DNA of 64,000 bases, from positions 10,869,100 through 10,933,099 of the forward strand of contig JAQFVV010000022.1 in the NCBI GenBank assembly GCA_028023455.1. The letters are read 5' to 3'. The notes below the pieces were generated by a model. It did not search any database. It was not told the origin of the DNA and worked only from the letters and a program-made list of their open reading frames with translations. This document shows positions 23,768-36,176 of the stretch, in pieces (position 1 is the stretch's first letter; every line of letters begins with the position of its first letter). This DNA is from Epiperipatus broadwayi. Taxonomy: Eukaryota > Onychophora > Udeonychophora > Euonychophora > Peripatidae. The position numbers were made by a program, and so were the translations under genes.

Positions 23768-25110
23768 TATCATCATCAACCATTATCAATCCACTGCAAG
23801 ATGAAGGTCTCTCCAAGTTCAATCCATCTTCTCCGATCTTTAACTTCTCTTCTCCACATCACCCCTGCACACTTTCTTATTTCATCTATCCATCTTACAT
23901 GTGGTCAGTCTCTTTCTGGGTCTTTTACAATCTCTTGGAATACAGTTTAAGATTTCAATTGTCCATCTATTATCATCTCTTCTAGCAATATGTCCAGCCC
24001 AACTCCACTTGTCTTTTAATTTTTTCAATGAGGTCTGTAAAACCTGTTTGTTCTCTTGCCCATATATTGTTTTCGAACTCTTCTTGTTACTCCCAATATG
24101 CATCTCTCCATACTTCTTTGAGTGGTCTGAAGTCTCAGTATTGCTCTTCTATTAAGTGTCCAAGTCTCAGAACTGGTAAAACGCATTTATTAAAAAACTT
24201 CCTTTGCAAACACATAGGCATATTTCCTTTTAGTATCAAGTTATTTCTATCAAAAGTACTCCAACCAAGTTTAATTCTATGATTAATTTCATCCATTATA
24301 TTTCCATCTGTATTAATAATCTGGTCGAGGTATTTGTAACTGTTAATTTCTTTTAACTCATCATAATCAATCTTTATTTTCATATTTTGAGAAAATCTAT
24401 TAAACATTACTTTAGTCTTTTTAACATTTATCTTTAGTCCTACTTTCATCTGATTACTCCTGCAATATTTCCTGCAGTTCTAAAGCGTTATTTGCAAAAA
24501 CAAATACATCATCTGCAAAATCTAAATGATATAAATAATCCCCATTTACTTTCACCCTTTAGCTTCCCATTTTAATCCACAAAATACTTCTTGCAGCATT
24601 GCTGTAAAAAGTTTTGGAGATATGGAGTCACCCTGTCTTACATCATTCTTAATGTTGACTTTCCTACTATCATTATGTAATCTAATTGCTGCTGTTGCAT
24701 TTTTATAAATATTCTTTAAAATATGATACAATATCCTGGATCTATACCTTGATGATCCAATGCTTTATTCACTAAAGAAATGTTTATAGAATCAAATGCC
24801 TTTTCATAATCTACAAATCCAAAGCATAATGGCAACTCATATTCAGTTATCCTTTCTATAACTTTTCTCAATACCTGGATATGATTTACTGTATTAAAAC
24901 CACTTTTAAATCCAGCTTGTTCTCTTGGTTGGTGGAAATCCAATATTATCTTGGTAAAAATTTTGTATTAAACTGATAAAAGGTTGATAGGTTTGTAATT
25001 CTAGTATCTTCTTTATCACCTTTTTAAAATATTAATATTAATACTGCATTCTTCCAATCACCTGTTACATCTTTATCATTTAGACATTTGGTATATAACT
25101 TCTATACATC
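23768..25110 (-). mobile_element. RTE retrotransposon copy 2 (5'-truncated)
   Basis: The 3' tail ATCATCATCAACCATTATCA (plus-strand view) starts near 23,768. Minus-strand frames give [17 protein letters not shown] and [17 protein letters not shown] (RT, 24,716-24,943), then [20 protein letters not shown] through RKFFNKCVLPV (24,135-24,449), and WSWAGHIARRDDNRW (23,882-24,103). The endonuclease and early RT are absent. A deletion after CVLP joins directly to RLGHLIEEQY. The same joining frame appears in the other decayed copies. Confidence 0.9.
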
Positions 25111-26469
25111 TACATATTTGAGCTTTTTTTTTTACAATAACCTTTTTATATTTATTTGTACATTGTAATAATCTTTGTTATATTATTACCTGGCAAAGCA
25201 CATTTCAAAATACTAGATAAGAGTTAATTGGGGGGGGGGGGGTTTGATACTAAAAATATATTATGTGAAATAAGATATTTTATTTTACATGCTAGTTTTA
25301 AAAATCTTAAAATAATTTTAAAATGTAATGATATTACTTAATAAAAAGTAAAAAAAAATTTGAACAAATCTTGAATTGATACATGTTTGTAAAGAATTGC
25401 ATGTATGATTTTGGAAATAAATTATTCCGTTATTTAGATACGAGATAAAAATGTTATAAATAATTTTGAAAAATTATGGATATTTAAAATATATCAAACT
25501 ATTTTCAATCCTATTTTACTTAAATGAAATACAGTTTAAAAAGAAAGAAAATATAGCGTAAGATGAAATGGTTCTAATTAATGACCTAAGAAAAAATAAA
25601 TTATAATTGCATCTGCATTTAAAATTAATCACAATGGAATATTTAAGAGATGAAATCTAGAATTGTATGTCTATATTTTTGCCAAGATCAGTTAATGTAG
25701 TTTTATACTATGAGTTATAACAAATATTTTAGATAAAATATAGATAAGATTTGTAGTTTTTATAAAATGAATTACCATTTTGTCATATTGAATCAATATA
25801 TATAGCCCTGCCATACACGCCTCATTACAATGCTATTTTATATATATTATCATTACTTGAGTACTGAATGAAAATCACAGAATATTTTCTTATGCAACTG
25901 TTTTCATTTGATGAATGTTATTTTGTCCCATGATGATATTTACTTGTTAGTGATTTTGTTAATTAATGCTATTTGTAAATAATACATATTTCGACTCTGA
26001 TATATTTAAATTTTGTCATATAATATGGATAGTGTAGTCAAGATAATAATTTAAAATGCTTAGTTATTAAAAAAAAATTAAAAAGTCCTTTCCAAAACAT
26101 CGTATCCCAAACTTACAAACATATAGACAAAAATATTAAATTCAAAAGACAATGAATAATGTGTTCACATTATTAATATTATATGAGATCATAAATATAA
26201 TTGTGTTTCAAAAACTACTAATAAATTTCTGGATACCTTTTGTAAATAATTATTGTACTGAAAATACATTCTTTCATAGCTTTTTGTTAAATGTCTTAAT
26301 ATTATGTTAATTTGAGAAAAAACATCACTTTAGAGTTTTCAAAACATGATTAATTGCAGAACTAGCCTGAAAAAAATGGGGAAATTTTAAACAGAATAAA
26401 AACAGATATTTAAAAAAATTATCTTATTTGCTTTCTAGATATATTGCTTTACAACTAGTATAAATCAAA
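25111..26469. other. AT-rich stretch, no gene seen
   Basis: It contains a run of about 13 G near 25,231 and otherwise unremarkable AT-rich DNA. Confidence 0.5.
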
Positions 26470-26685
26470 TCAAGAATGATTCCCTTCATTAAAAAATTGA
26501 TTTATTTTGAATCAAAATTTGCTAAAAAAAAAAACATTCATGAAAGTAAAATACAATATTTTGCATTATATGTATTTTATTTTGTTTACTCAAATATTGA
26601 TTCAATAAACATGCACAAATTGGTATTTACAATTGCGAATTCTGATTCAATAGATAAAATTGTAAATAAAGAGAATCATTCTTGA
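26470..26685. mobile_element. Short MITE with about 53-bp inverted ends
   Basis: It begins TCAAGAATGATTCCCTTCAT and ends with the inverse of TCAAGAATGATTCTCTTTAT. Similarity extends inward to about 53 bp on each side (ending around AATCAAAATTTGC / AATCAGAATTCGC). It is 216 bp long and non-coding. The 69-codon frame it contains is a by-product of the repeat. No target duplication was clear. Confidence 0.7.
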
Positions 26686-27138
26686 CTTATGTGGATTTCA
26701 CATTAATGTGATCAGAACATTGCTAAATATCTTAGGTATATATGTTATATATAGCTAAACAACAATGTGTCACTACACAACCAGTACTTCTACAATTATA
26801 TTATTTTGCATGAGATATTCATTGTAGGACTTATAAATTACAGAGTTTTGGCAAAAAAAAAAAAAAGGTTGTAACATTTGGCTAGTGATAAAAATAAAAT
26901 TTTTGATTTTGGCAAAAAACATACGATCATGCAGGCTCAGGACCTTGTGCTATCGTACTGCTCCCAGGTCAGCTTTGATTAAATCATCAAATAACCAAAT
27001 TAATGTACATTTGATTTTTATTCTAAAATCTAATTGTGATAGTTCTGAACAACAATAACTTAAGTGAAATATTTCTACAATTTACTTTCATAAATTACCT
27101 TTAATATAATACATTATTTGAATACCTTTAAAAAAAAA

Positions 27139-27339
27139 GGATACTCTACTGACATACAGCATAGAAAGCTAAAATTTGTTTAAATAAACAATCAATCCTT
27201 AAGCTATCAACAATCTCAATCTGTAGTCAAGGCAACTACTGCATTGACTACAGGTTGAGATTGTTGACAGCTTAAGGGTTGATTGTTATTATACTTAAAT
27301 AAATTTAAGCTTTCTATGCTGTATGTCAGTAGAGTATCC
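27139..27339. mobile_element. Palindromic MITE of about 200 bp
   Basis: The left arm starts GGATACTCTACTGACATACA and the right arm ends with its exact inverse at 27,339. The arms continue inward through GCATAGAAAGCT, AACAATCAATCCTTAAGCT and CAACAATCTCAATCTGTAGTC to a short centre near 27,235. Nearly the whole element is one hairpin with only small mismatches, so it looks young compared with the other MITEs here. Confidence 0.85.
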
Positions 27340-29493
27340 ATTTTTAATATATTAAATGAAAGTGCATCTGGCAAAGTAATGACCCCCCCCTCCAAAAAAA
27401 AAAACCCATAAAAATCTTGAATCTACCAGTTATCAGCTGACTTTCTAGTCCAGTCTTTATACATGCACAAATGGTGTTACTAGAAATATCTAAATTTTAA
27501 GTCCTTACTAAGAGAATAAAATATGTCATTTGAACATTCGTAAAGCTTAAGCCCCAAAAATCTACCAATGCACTAAGTAATGCAGGTTAAAATAATTGTG
27601 ACATTAAATTAATTTTGAATTAAATAGTTATTAAAATTTATATCAAAAGATAAATAATCTTATAATTCATAAGAGTTTGTTTCTTTTAAAAATTCAAAAC
27701 TGTGATGAATTGGTTTTTAATTTTCATTTATTCATAAACTATTGTTAATGTTTTATTGTTGATTTGGCACTAATATTATTTCCAACAATTTTTGTTATTT
27801 GTGGTTGATGTATGCTTCAAATTTTTGAAGAAATATTTCATCTTTTAATGATATTGCTGTTCAGCAAGTAATAAAAAATACTCTCTGAATCGAAAATTTG
27901 GAGCAAACAAATTAATCAAGTGAGTACAAACCCCATGTTTTAATACAATTAGCTTTTGATTGATACACTGAGGAAATTCAAGTATAGGATAGTAAATTAA
28001 TTGTTACAGTAAATCCAATATCATGCAGTCTACTTTCAGATTGTGTAGTCCTTTCAAAAAAAACTTGCAGCCACTTACCTATTCTATTAAACTTCATCTT
28101 TCTGGAAGATGAATTTTACAATGCACAACTATAGTGAATTTAAATCTTGACAATAGGCTTAGTCACAAGTGATATTCTCCATTCAGATCTTGAAGAGTAA
28201 GTTCAATCAACCTAGCTAGATTGTATATAAGAGGCATTTTTAGACCATATTTTCTAAGATCCTTTCTATTTCCATGATAGGTATGATACCTAGATAGGGC
28301 TGCTTAAACATATAATCTTTGACAAACTGAAACTCTTGTTCCAAATCCAGTTCCATCCATATTAATGATTATATCACTTTGAATAAATATCATAACTAAG
28401 ATAGCCAATTTACTAAACATTTCCCCATTATTGCTTTCTGAAATATTGTGAGTCTGAGCTCAAAAACAACAACAACAACAAAACTTAAAAAAAGAATTGG
28501 AGTCAGAATTGTTGTGTATATAGTTAAGATGGAAATAAAATATGAATGCCTGCTTTTGTCACAGCCAATATAATATTATTACAATTTAATTTAAAACTTC
28601 TTGCACTCATAACTATAACTTCATTCTCTATAGATAAATATTTTAATAATTACTAATATGGTAATCTTTATTAGGTTAGAATTTATAATATTTTTAGTTC
28701 AGATATATACTTTAAATAAAGATGATCTATTATTATTAAATACAAGTGCATGAAAAAATTATTTCAATTCCATTTAATTTTTTTTTTTTTTTTCATATGT
28801 AATATCTCAAATACATTTATAACTTTAGCTATATTCATTTATAATTTGCTGCTGCAATAATATTTATAAATTTCCATTTCACCGCATATACTTTAAACAT
28901 CTTAAAACAATAAATCCATTTCCAAAATGCATTTTATACCAAACCAATAATCTTCAATTGGTCCAGATCATAATCTCTCACATAATTTCATTATTCTTGA
29001 TCAATATTTATTAATTTCAAAATATTACAATTTAATCTAAAAGTGCCAAACGTCCTACGCTCATAATTTTGATACTATTCTAAATCAAGGGTCGTAAGAG
29101 TATTGTTTCAGCATGAAATGCATCTTGGAGATTATTTATTCTTTTTTTCAGATACTTTTGTTCATATGATTAAAAAATACATGGTAAAGTAAAAACTTCT
29201 AAATATATTAAAGATATTACACATGGAAAAATGAGGAATAGAATTGAATTAATTATTCCATGTAGATGTATTTAATAGTAAGATATATTAATTTTTAATA
29301 TATTTAAAATATAAATATTAATAGCTTAAATGTAGATGAAATTAAAGCAGAAGTTACTGTGAATCCCCAGTGAGCTATATGTAAACTAATGCTAACCCAT
29401 CAATAAACGAAAAAGTACAGAATGGACCAATCTATATGCTTTTGCTTGGATCATATTTAAACATACAATTTATTAGTGTGTTATGATGTAGAG
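27340..29493. other. AT-rich stretch, no gene seen
   Basis: A C run (27,380-27,389) followed by poly-A occurs near the left side. No open frame or repeat was recognised in the remainder. Confidence 0.5.
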
Positions 29494-31600
29494 CAGTGGT
29501 TCTTAAACTCTTTTGATTGTGATCCCTTTCAAATTTAAAAATTTCCAATGATCCCCCTACCATTGATGTGCAAAAAAATTATTAAAACAACATTGTATGA
29601 AGTCTATATTTTATTATATAAATATAATAAACTATTTTTGAAAAAATATGTGTAAATAACCGTAAAAACTAAAAATTTAATAAAAGTGACTGTAGTACTT
29701 ACAACATTGTAAAAAAAATAAAAAATATTAATAATGTTATTAACAACATATTAAAATTGAATTTAGAGGATGGATGAGCTTGCCTATTTAGACATAATAA
29801 AGTAATCTTGATTCAGTTTTTGTCAATGCAAATCTCATAGAATATTGGAAAGATGATTATGCTGTTTAGTTTTTATGTTTCCCATTACTGAAAACTCAGT
29901 ATCACACAAATAAGTTCTAGCAAATGGCAGAAGAATTGCTATCGCCAATTTAGACAATAACAAATATTCTGTCTTTATTGTGAGCCAAAAAGAATTTATT
30001 GACTGCTTACTAAGCTAGTTTTTAATTTTCAAATCAGAACTGAGTTCAGAAAATTCTTCTTGGGCATTTAAAGGCAAAAGTTTTACTTGCTCAATTTCTA
30101 TTACAAATGGATTTTGAACCCAAGTGAACTGTTCTATATTTAAATCTGATGAATATGTATCAAATTTTTTATGTAAAGACAACAAATGATCAAGTATGCC
30201 TTTCTTAATTAAATCATTATCCAAATTATTTTCACTAATAATATCATTTGTACTTAAGAACATTTCGAATGTGCCATTTTCCACACTTGATTTCCATAAA
30301 ATTAAAATGTCACCTTGAAGACATATTTAGTTCATTTAATTTCTCAAATATATCAGACAAATAACACAATTTACAAACCCAAGTTTCATAGTGGATTAGA
30401 AAGATCACATTTTTTTTCCTGATAAAAATATAATTTCATTTTTCAGCTGTACTAGTAGTTTTAAAGCTCATTCCTTTGATAACCACTTAACTTCTATATG
30501 TAATAAGAGTTGCTGGTAATCTGATCCCAGATCCTTGCATAAAATTGTAAATAATTTACAATTCACATTTTATAAAATTGATAATCTTTATGGCATCTTG
30601 TAAGACCAGACTGAGATCTGTAGATAGGTTTTTAGCTACTAATGCTTCAGACAATGGATCATACAATGGGTACAAAACATTTTCCCAATCTTCATAAATT
30701 TAACTTTTGCTAAAAATCTACATGCTGACCCTTCATCGCTGCCACACCACCAGTACACACACCAATATAGTTGTTCCAATTCAATCACTCTTCCTTGAAA
30801 AAAATCATTTACTTTAAAAAAAATATCTTAGCCTGTTAGACAACAGTTGATTGGCTGACAAAACAGTAAATCATATATATTATCATCATAACTGTACCTA
30901 ACATACATTAAGAGTTGAGACAAATTTGTAATGTCTGTTGACTCATCTAGCTGAATTAAAATTTTCAGTTTTTCTTTGATTCTCTGATTGAATTGCTGAA
31001 ATTGGTCGCTGCTAATTTCCGAAATTCTTTTAGTTACTGTATGATTAAAAAAAGGAATTTTCCATAATTCAACTATATATTTTTTTCCATGAATAGTTTG
31101 TTATTTGTACTGCAGCAGGTAAAACCAGTTCTTCCTCGAATGTATACAATTTTTTAGATTTTGCTATTAAATGTGATGCCTAATAAGATGCCAGCATGTA
31201 TTACCTGAATGGTAATATATATTTTTTAATAAACTTGTACTTTGATTTGATGAATTTAATAGTCTTTGAAAATATTCTATAAGCTTTCTTGAATAAGCAG
31301 AATGGGTTGTATCGAAATATCTTTCTAATTTTGCAGGCTTCATACTTTTGGCTGCTAAAGTTTTATTGCATAAGGATAACGGTAATTAATTGTTCATTAT
31401 AATTACTGACAGAAAATATAAATCCATATTGTAAATATGATTCATTGTATATTCTCTTTTTCTTAGAGGTGTTGATATTGGGCTAATTTCTTTATTTTTA
31501 CTGCTTTCTGCTTCAACAAGAACTTCTGCGTCTATACTGAGATGGTTCCTCTTCAACCATTTATCCATATTTAGGAATAATATTCCGAAATAAGTATACA
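29494..31600 (-). mobile_element. ZBED5/SCAND3-like hAT transposon, decayed, one end visible
   Basis: The left end CAGTGGTTCTTAAACTCTTT followed by TGTGATCCCTTTC is a classic Charlie/ZBED5-type hAT terminus. A minus-strand transposase relic fills the interior. The matching right terminus (AAGAACCACTG orientation) was not found between 31,600 and 32,000, so the right edge is set by the start of the coding relic and a target duplication cannot be tested. Confidence 0.85.
29760..31571 (-). pseudogene. hAT transposase (ZBED5/SCAND3 type), broken
   Basis: From the N-terminus on the minus strand: MDKWLKRNHLSIDAEV (31,571); then NKTLAAKSMKPAKLERYFDT matching the BED-finger tail (SMKPSKLxRH); LDESTDITNLSQLLMYVRY near 30,900, where the D of LDES is the first catalytic aspartate region; LFTILCKDLGSDYQQLLLHI followed by EVKWLSKE near 30,500; an open 89-codon stretch (30,015-30,284); and the C-terminal hAT dimerisation block FWLTIKTEYLLLSKLAI, LLPFARTYLCDTEFSVM near 29,860-29,960. 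The order and spacing fit an almost full-length protein of about 600 residues. Many stops and frameshifts make it non-functional. The enzyme would cut and paste the element. Confidence 0.88.
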
Positions 31601-31959
31601 CATTTTATAAAAAATAATTATAAATGATAAACAATTTCTTTATAACATTTTCATAAAACATGCATTTAGTTTAGGAAAATGCACTATGTGAACTCTGACA
31701 TATATTTCCCTAACCCAACTTTAAATGTCAATTTCGATCAGCAAATTTAATGACTATTATTGGATATACATAAAATGAAAGGTGGAAAAATAATTTGATG
31801 ACTTATTTCATGATATGTAAGATATATATATTAATCTGGTTAGCGAAACCTCATTCACAAAAATTGTTAGGCACTAGATAAAAACAGAATGTATTTTTCA
31901 ACAAACACATACAAATATAAATAAGGCAAATTCAATAAACACTGCCACCCTACATTTCA

Positions 31960-32135
31960 AAATAGACCAAGTGTGTTACCAAACTGACACTGTTGTGTGG
32001 GAATCATTAGGAGTGTCTAAATGCAGGTCTCAGCACCTAACAAGATGTGTTTAAATGGAATATTCAATTTAAAAACTGACAAACTGATTTGTAATTAATA
32101 CAAATTAGAAAGGTGTGATAACAATTAGAAGTATT
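31960..32135 (+). repeat. Dispersed repeat C, copy 1
   Basis: The core GTGTCTAAATGCAGGTCTCA then GCACCTAACA recurs inverted at 38,385-38,560. Similarity continues through AATGGAATATTCAA, AAAAACTGAC, TTGTAATTAATACAAA and AGAAAGGTGTGATAAC. It is non-coding and of unknown type. It could be a SINE or a small DNA element. Confidence 0.6.
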
Positions 32136-32829
32136 ATAATAAAAATATATATAATCTGTTAAAAATTTTTATCAGAAAAACAAAATAACATGTATTAATA
32201 TTTGTTTTTCTTTAATATAAGAAATAAGTTTTTACTGAAATATGTAGATATTTATTTTAATATTGGCGACTATTTTAAAATCAAATACTTCGGCTAACTA
32301 TGATCATAAGATGGATTTGTATTTATAAATGGATGATTTAATAACAAACAAACCAATTATTATTAAATTTTCATGTTCAGTTAGATTTTTAATAATCTTT
32401 TTCCGATTCTTATGCTTATTTTAAGTAAAAAAGAAAGATTGTAACTATATATTTGTGTTGATGGATGGTAAAAGACTTGCAATGGGAAATTTTATTTTAG
32501 GATTAGTATCTAATACTAAATTTGCTTTTTTTAAATATCTATAACAATGTTTCAAAATATTTACATGTGTAACTTTGGAACACTGTTCTTAAATTCTATA
32601 TAGTTTCTGTATTAATTTTTTTCATTGTCTGCCAACTATTTTATTTTACTATATAAAATAGTAATACATGTAAGAATTTCCTAACTCACATAATTTATTT
32701 CTTATATTAAATAAACACAAATATTAATAGAAAAAATGGCAGATGTTATTTTGTTTTACAAATATTAGTTTATAATAGGTGATGTGATGATGTATTATGG
32801 CTTCTCCTTAAACGAAGTCAAGAATATTT
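32136..32829. other. AT-rich stretch, no gene seen
   Basis: No open frame or repeat was recognised between repeat C and the 3' end of the CR1-like element. Confidence 0.5.
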
Positions 32830-33950
32830 CAACAATTATGCCCAGATAAACCTGTTAGCCACTTTATTTTACATTCCCCACTCTAAATTTACCCAATAAT
32901 CTGTTCTATCCCATTTCCACAACATAATCTTTGTCAACTCTATAACCTTTATATCTAAATCCCCCTTATCTTTTCCCAAACCCAGCATAAAAACCAATAA
33001 ATCACTTTCTGTATAATCACTCTTTTCATATTTATTTTTCCACAACTTCATTATATGTACCCTTTCTGCTTTCAAACATTTACATTCAATTAACAAATGC
33101 CTAATATTTTCTATTCCTTCCGTACATAATTTACAAAATAAATCACCGACATTTTTCCATTTACATGTATATTCTTTTGTAGCTAAAGATCCCGTTCGAG
33201 CCTTAAATAATAAACTACTTTCCTTACTATTATCATATATTAACTCACACGTAATATTTTGTTTATTTCTATATATATTTCAACTCTTTTTACTCTCTAT
33301 ACTATTTCTCTATCTTTCTAACTCCCTAGTCTTTATTAATAAACTTATTCTTTTATCCCCTTCCTTACTACTATAACACTCAATAATCCTCTTAACACAA
33401 TCATCCCATCTTTTGTACAAATATATTGATATAAATTCTTTATCCAAATCTTTTGCATACCGCATTCCCTTTCTCACCCATCTTATTACCTGCCCTTTAC
33501 TCATAACCCAATTAAATACTATTTTAGCTATTCTTTTATTATCCATAAACTGCAATCTACCAAACATTTTCATTTACTTTTTACATCTCTCATATGAAAA
33601 CTTGACCATCCCATTTCTCCTTGAATTGCCTCCCTTGCTATCCATACTTCTGCATCCAATGCATGTCTTCCTACTTCCCTTTGAGCTTTTTCTAAGTAAT
33701 CTAATATCTTTTTACTAACATATAATGCATCATTACCATATGTTAACCCTACTACTGCAACTCCTTTCCATATAATTCTAGCTACATCATATTTATTATA
33801 TGAAAATACTGTTAATTTCTTTATCAATCCCTTTCTTTTCTTTGCTTCATTTATCAATTTTTTTCCCCATTCATCCAAATAATTTTTCTGATTACTTAAA
33901 ATAATTCCCAAATAACTATATCTATTCACCATACTTAACTTAATCATCAT
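32830..33950 (-). mobile_element. CR1-like non-LTR element copy 1, 3' part
   Basis: Minus-strand frames read, in element order: KLSMVNRYSYLGIILSNQ...WGKKLINEAKKRKGLIKKLT and RIIWKGVAVVGLTYGNDALY (33,570-33,948), MKMFGRLQFMDNKRIAKIVF (33,310-33,573), then a Cys/His knuckle region with FCKLC...EN.RHLLIECKCLKAERVH (about 33,000-33,150) and LGLGKDKGDL (32,869-33,096). This is the post-RT C-terminal domain. The same words occur in copy 2 at 63,025-63,990. It joins the 5' part at 37,191 across the nested RTE. Confidence 0.88.
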
Positions 33951-33958
33951 CATCATTA

Positions 33959-34492
33959 TCAACCATTATCAATCCACTGCAGGATGAAGGTCTCTCCAAG
34001 TTTAATCCATCTTCTCCGATCTTTAGTTTCTCTTCTCCACATCACCCCTGCACACTTTCTTATTTCATCCATCCATCTCACATGTGGTCTCTTTCTGGGT
34101 CTTTTACAATCTCTTGGAATCCAGTTTAAAATTTCAATTGTCCATCTATTATCATCTCTTCTAGCAATATGTCCAGCCCAACTCCACTTCGATCTTTTAA
34201 TTTTTTCAATGAGGTCAGTAACACCCATTTGTTCTCTTACCCATACATTGTGTTTTCGATCTCTTCTTATTACTCCCAACATACATCTCTCCATACTTCT
34301 TTGAGTGGTCTGAAGTCTCTGTATAGCTCTTCTATTGAGTGTCCAAGTCTCAGATCCATAAGGAAAAAGTGGTAAAACACATTTGTTAAAAACCTTCCTT
34401 TTCAAACACATAGGCATATTTCCTTTTAGTATCAACTTATTTCTACCAAAACCACTCCAACCAAGTTTAATTCTATGATTAATTTCCTCCAT
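33959..34492 (-). pseudogene. RTE polyprotein C-terminal domain
   Basis: A 177-codon open frame: MEEINHRIKLGWSGFGRNKL, LFPYGSETWTLNRRAIQRLQ, MERCMLGVIRRDRKHNVWVR, WSWAGHIARRDDNRWTIEIL, RKRPHVRWMDEI and TFILQWIDNG before the stop. This is the domain that follows RT in RTE/BovB-like elements; its precise function is not established. In the consensus it is continuous with RT, but here a stop (from TAC/TAT to TAA within NSYKYLG) and a frameshift at about 34,645 separate them. The antisense frames at 33,984-34,375 are shadows. Confidence 0.9.
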
Positions 34493-34613
34493 TATGTTTC
34501 CATCTGTATTAATAATCTGACCAAGGTATTTTTAACTGTTAACTTCTAATTCATCACAATCAATCTTTATTTTCATATTTTGAGCAAATCGATTAAACAT
34601 TACTTTAGTCTTT

Positions 34614-35528
34614 TTAACATTTATCTTTAGTCCTACTTTCATCTGATAACTCCCGCAACATTTCCTGCAGCTCTGAAGCATTATTTGCAAAAACAACTAC
34701 ATCATCTGTGAAATCTAAATGATTTAAATAATCTCCATTTACTTTCACTCCTTTAGTTTCCCATTTTAACCCACAAAATACTTCTTGCAGCACTGCTGTA
34801 AAAAGTTTTGGAGATATGGAGTCACCTTGTCTTACATCTTTCTCAATGTTGACTTTCCCAGTATCATTATGTAATCTAATTGTTGCTGTTGCATTTTTAT
34901 AAATATTCTTTAAAATATGACAATATCCTGGATCTATACCTTGATGATCCAATGCTTTAATCACTGAAGAAATGTTTATAGAATCAAATGCCTTTTCATA
35001 ATCTACAAATCCAAAACATAATGACAACTCATATTCATTTGTCCTTTCTATAACTTCTCTCAGTACCTGAGTATGATCTACTGTACTAAAACCACTTTTA
35101 AATCCAGCTTGTTCTCTTGGTTGGTGGAAATCCAATGTTCTCTGTAGACGAGTTGTAATTATCTTGGTAAAAATTTTATATAAAACTGATAAAAGGCTGA
35201 TAGGTCTGTAATTTCTAATATCTTCTTTATCACCTTTTTTAAAAATTAATATTATTACTGCATTCTTCCAATCATCTGGTACATCTTTATCATTTAGACA
35301 TTTGGTATATAACTTTGCTAAAAAAATTTCTGTTTCTTCACCTGCTTGTTTTAATATATCAATTATAATTCCATCATTACCTGGAGCCTTTCCTTTCTTC
35401 ATACATTTAATTGCATTTCTCACTTCTTCATTTAAAATTCTGGACAATTTGGAAGATGTAATAGATATAGGAGGTACTTGTTCTTTATTACTATATAATT
35501 CTTGATAAAAATTTCCTACCAATTTCAT
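34614..35528 (-). pseudogene. RTE reverse transcriptase domain
   Basis: A 304-codon frame. Motifs by residue: [10 protein letters not shown] 45-54, [13 protein letters not shown] 106-118, QAGFKSGFS 140-148, palm motif [11 protein letters not shown] 174-183, [11 protein letters not shown] 233-243, and the catalytic box FTDD 273-276. Sister copies encode FADD at this place, so the Thr is a private change; both aspartates are kept. RT copies the RNA at the nicked target (target-primed reverse transcription). The frame ends early through a one-base shift just after ELSDES, where sister copies continue [11 protein letters not shown]. Confidence 0.93.
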
Positions 35529-35644
35529 GAGGTCATCTCTCTTTTTTTCTTATTGCAGATATAAATTTCCTACCAATACCAAAATGTTGTCTTACATTCT
35601 TAAGACTTTTATTTTCTTCTACAGTTTTTCTTGCTAGTTCACAG

Positions 35645-36121
35645 TTATACTTTCTTATTTTCAACTCTTTTCCGCACCATTTTACAAAATTCGAGATATT
35701 CAATTCTTTTTAATGTATCATTTTTATATATTTTCATATTCCTTCTTTTCTTCATAAATTCTCTAGTCTCAGTAGAAATTTTATTGGTCAATTGCTGCTT
35801 TTTTCTACCAGCTATCTTTGTTGCAGTTTTTAAAAGTGTATCAGTTATTTTCATATTAATTTCATTCAAATTTGAATCATGTTCAAAATCTACTAATACT
35901 TGAAACCGATTTGTAAGTTCTAATTTAAATTCATTAGAATGTTTTTGAAGATTAGGAATATCAACTGTAAATATTGTTTTTCTTAACAATTTTTGTCTCT
36001 CTAGTTTTACATTAACACATATTTTGCACCTTACTAATCGATGATCACTTCCTGTGTTAAATCTATTAAGAACATTACAATCTTGAAATATGTATTTTCT
36101 GTTAGTCAAAATATAATCCAA
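35645..36121 (-). pseudogene. RTE endonuclease C-terminal part and linker
   Basis: A 158-codon frame starting MDYILTNRKYIF and containing GSDHRLVRCKI; the SDH triad member is the catalytic histidine block of APE-type endonucleases. After residue 60 it becomes the lysine-rich linker to RT (MKKRRNMKIYKNDTLKRIEY, also found at 54,918-55,103). A deletion near 35,640 shifts the frame before RT. Confidence 0.88.
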
Positions 36122-36176
36122 TTCGGCTGTATCTTCATTTGGATGCTTCCATGTCCATTTTCTTTTAACATTTTTC

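Noticed and set aside
33984-34375. Open frames on the plus strand of 68-106 codons over the RTE 3' region, and the equivalent ones at 23,901-24,282 and 53,410-53,616
   Set aside because: They are antisense shadows of the conserved RTE C-terminal frame and contain only hydrophobic complements of it.
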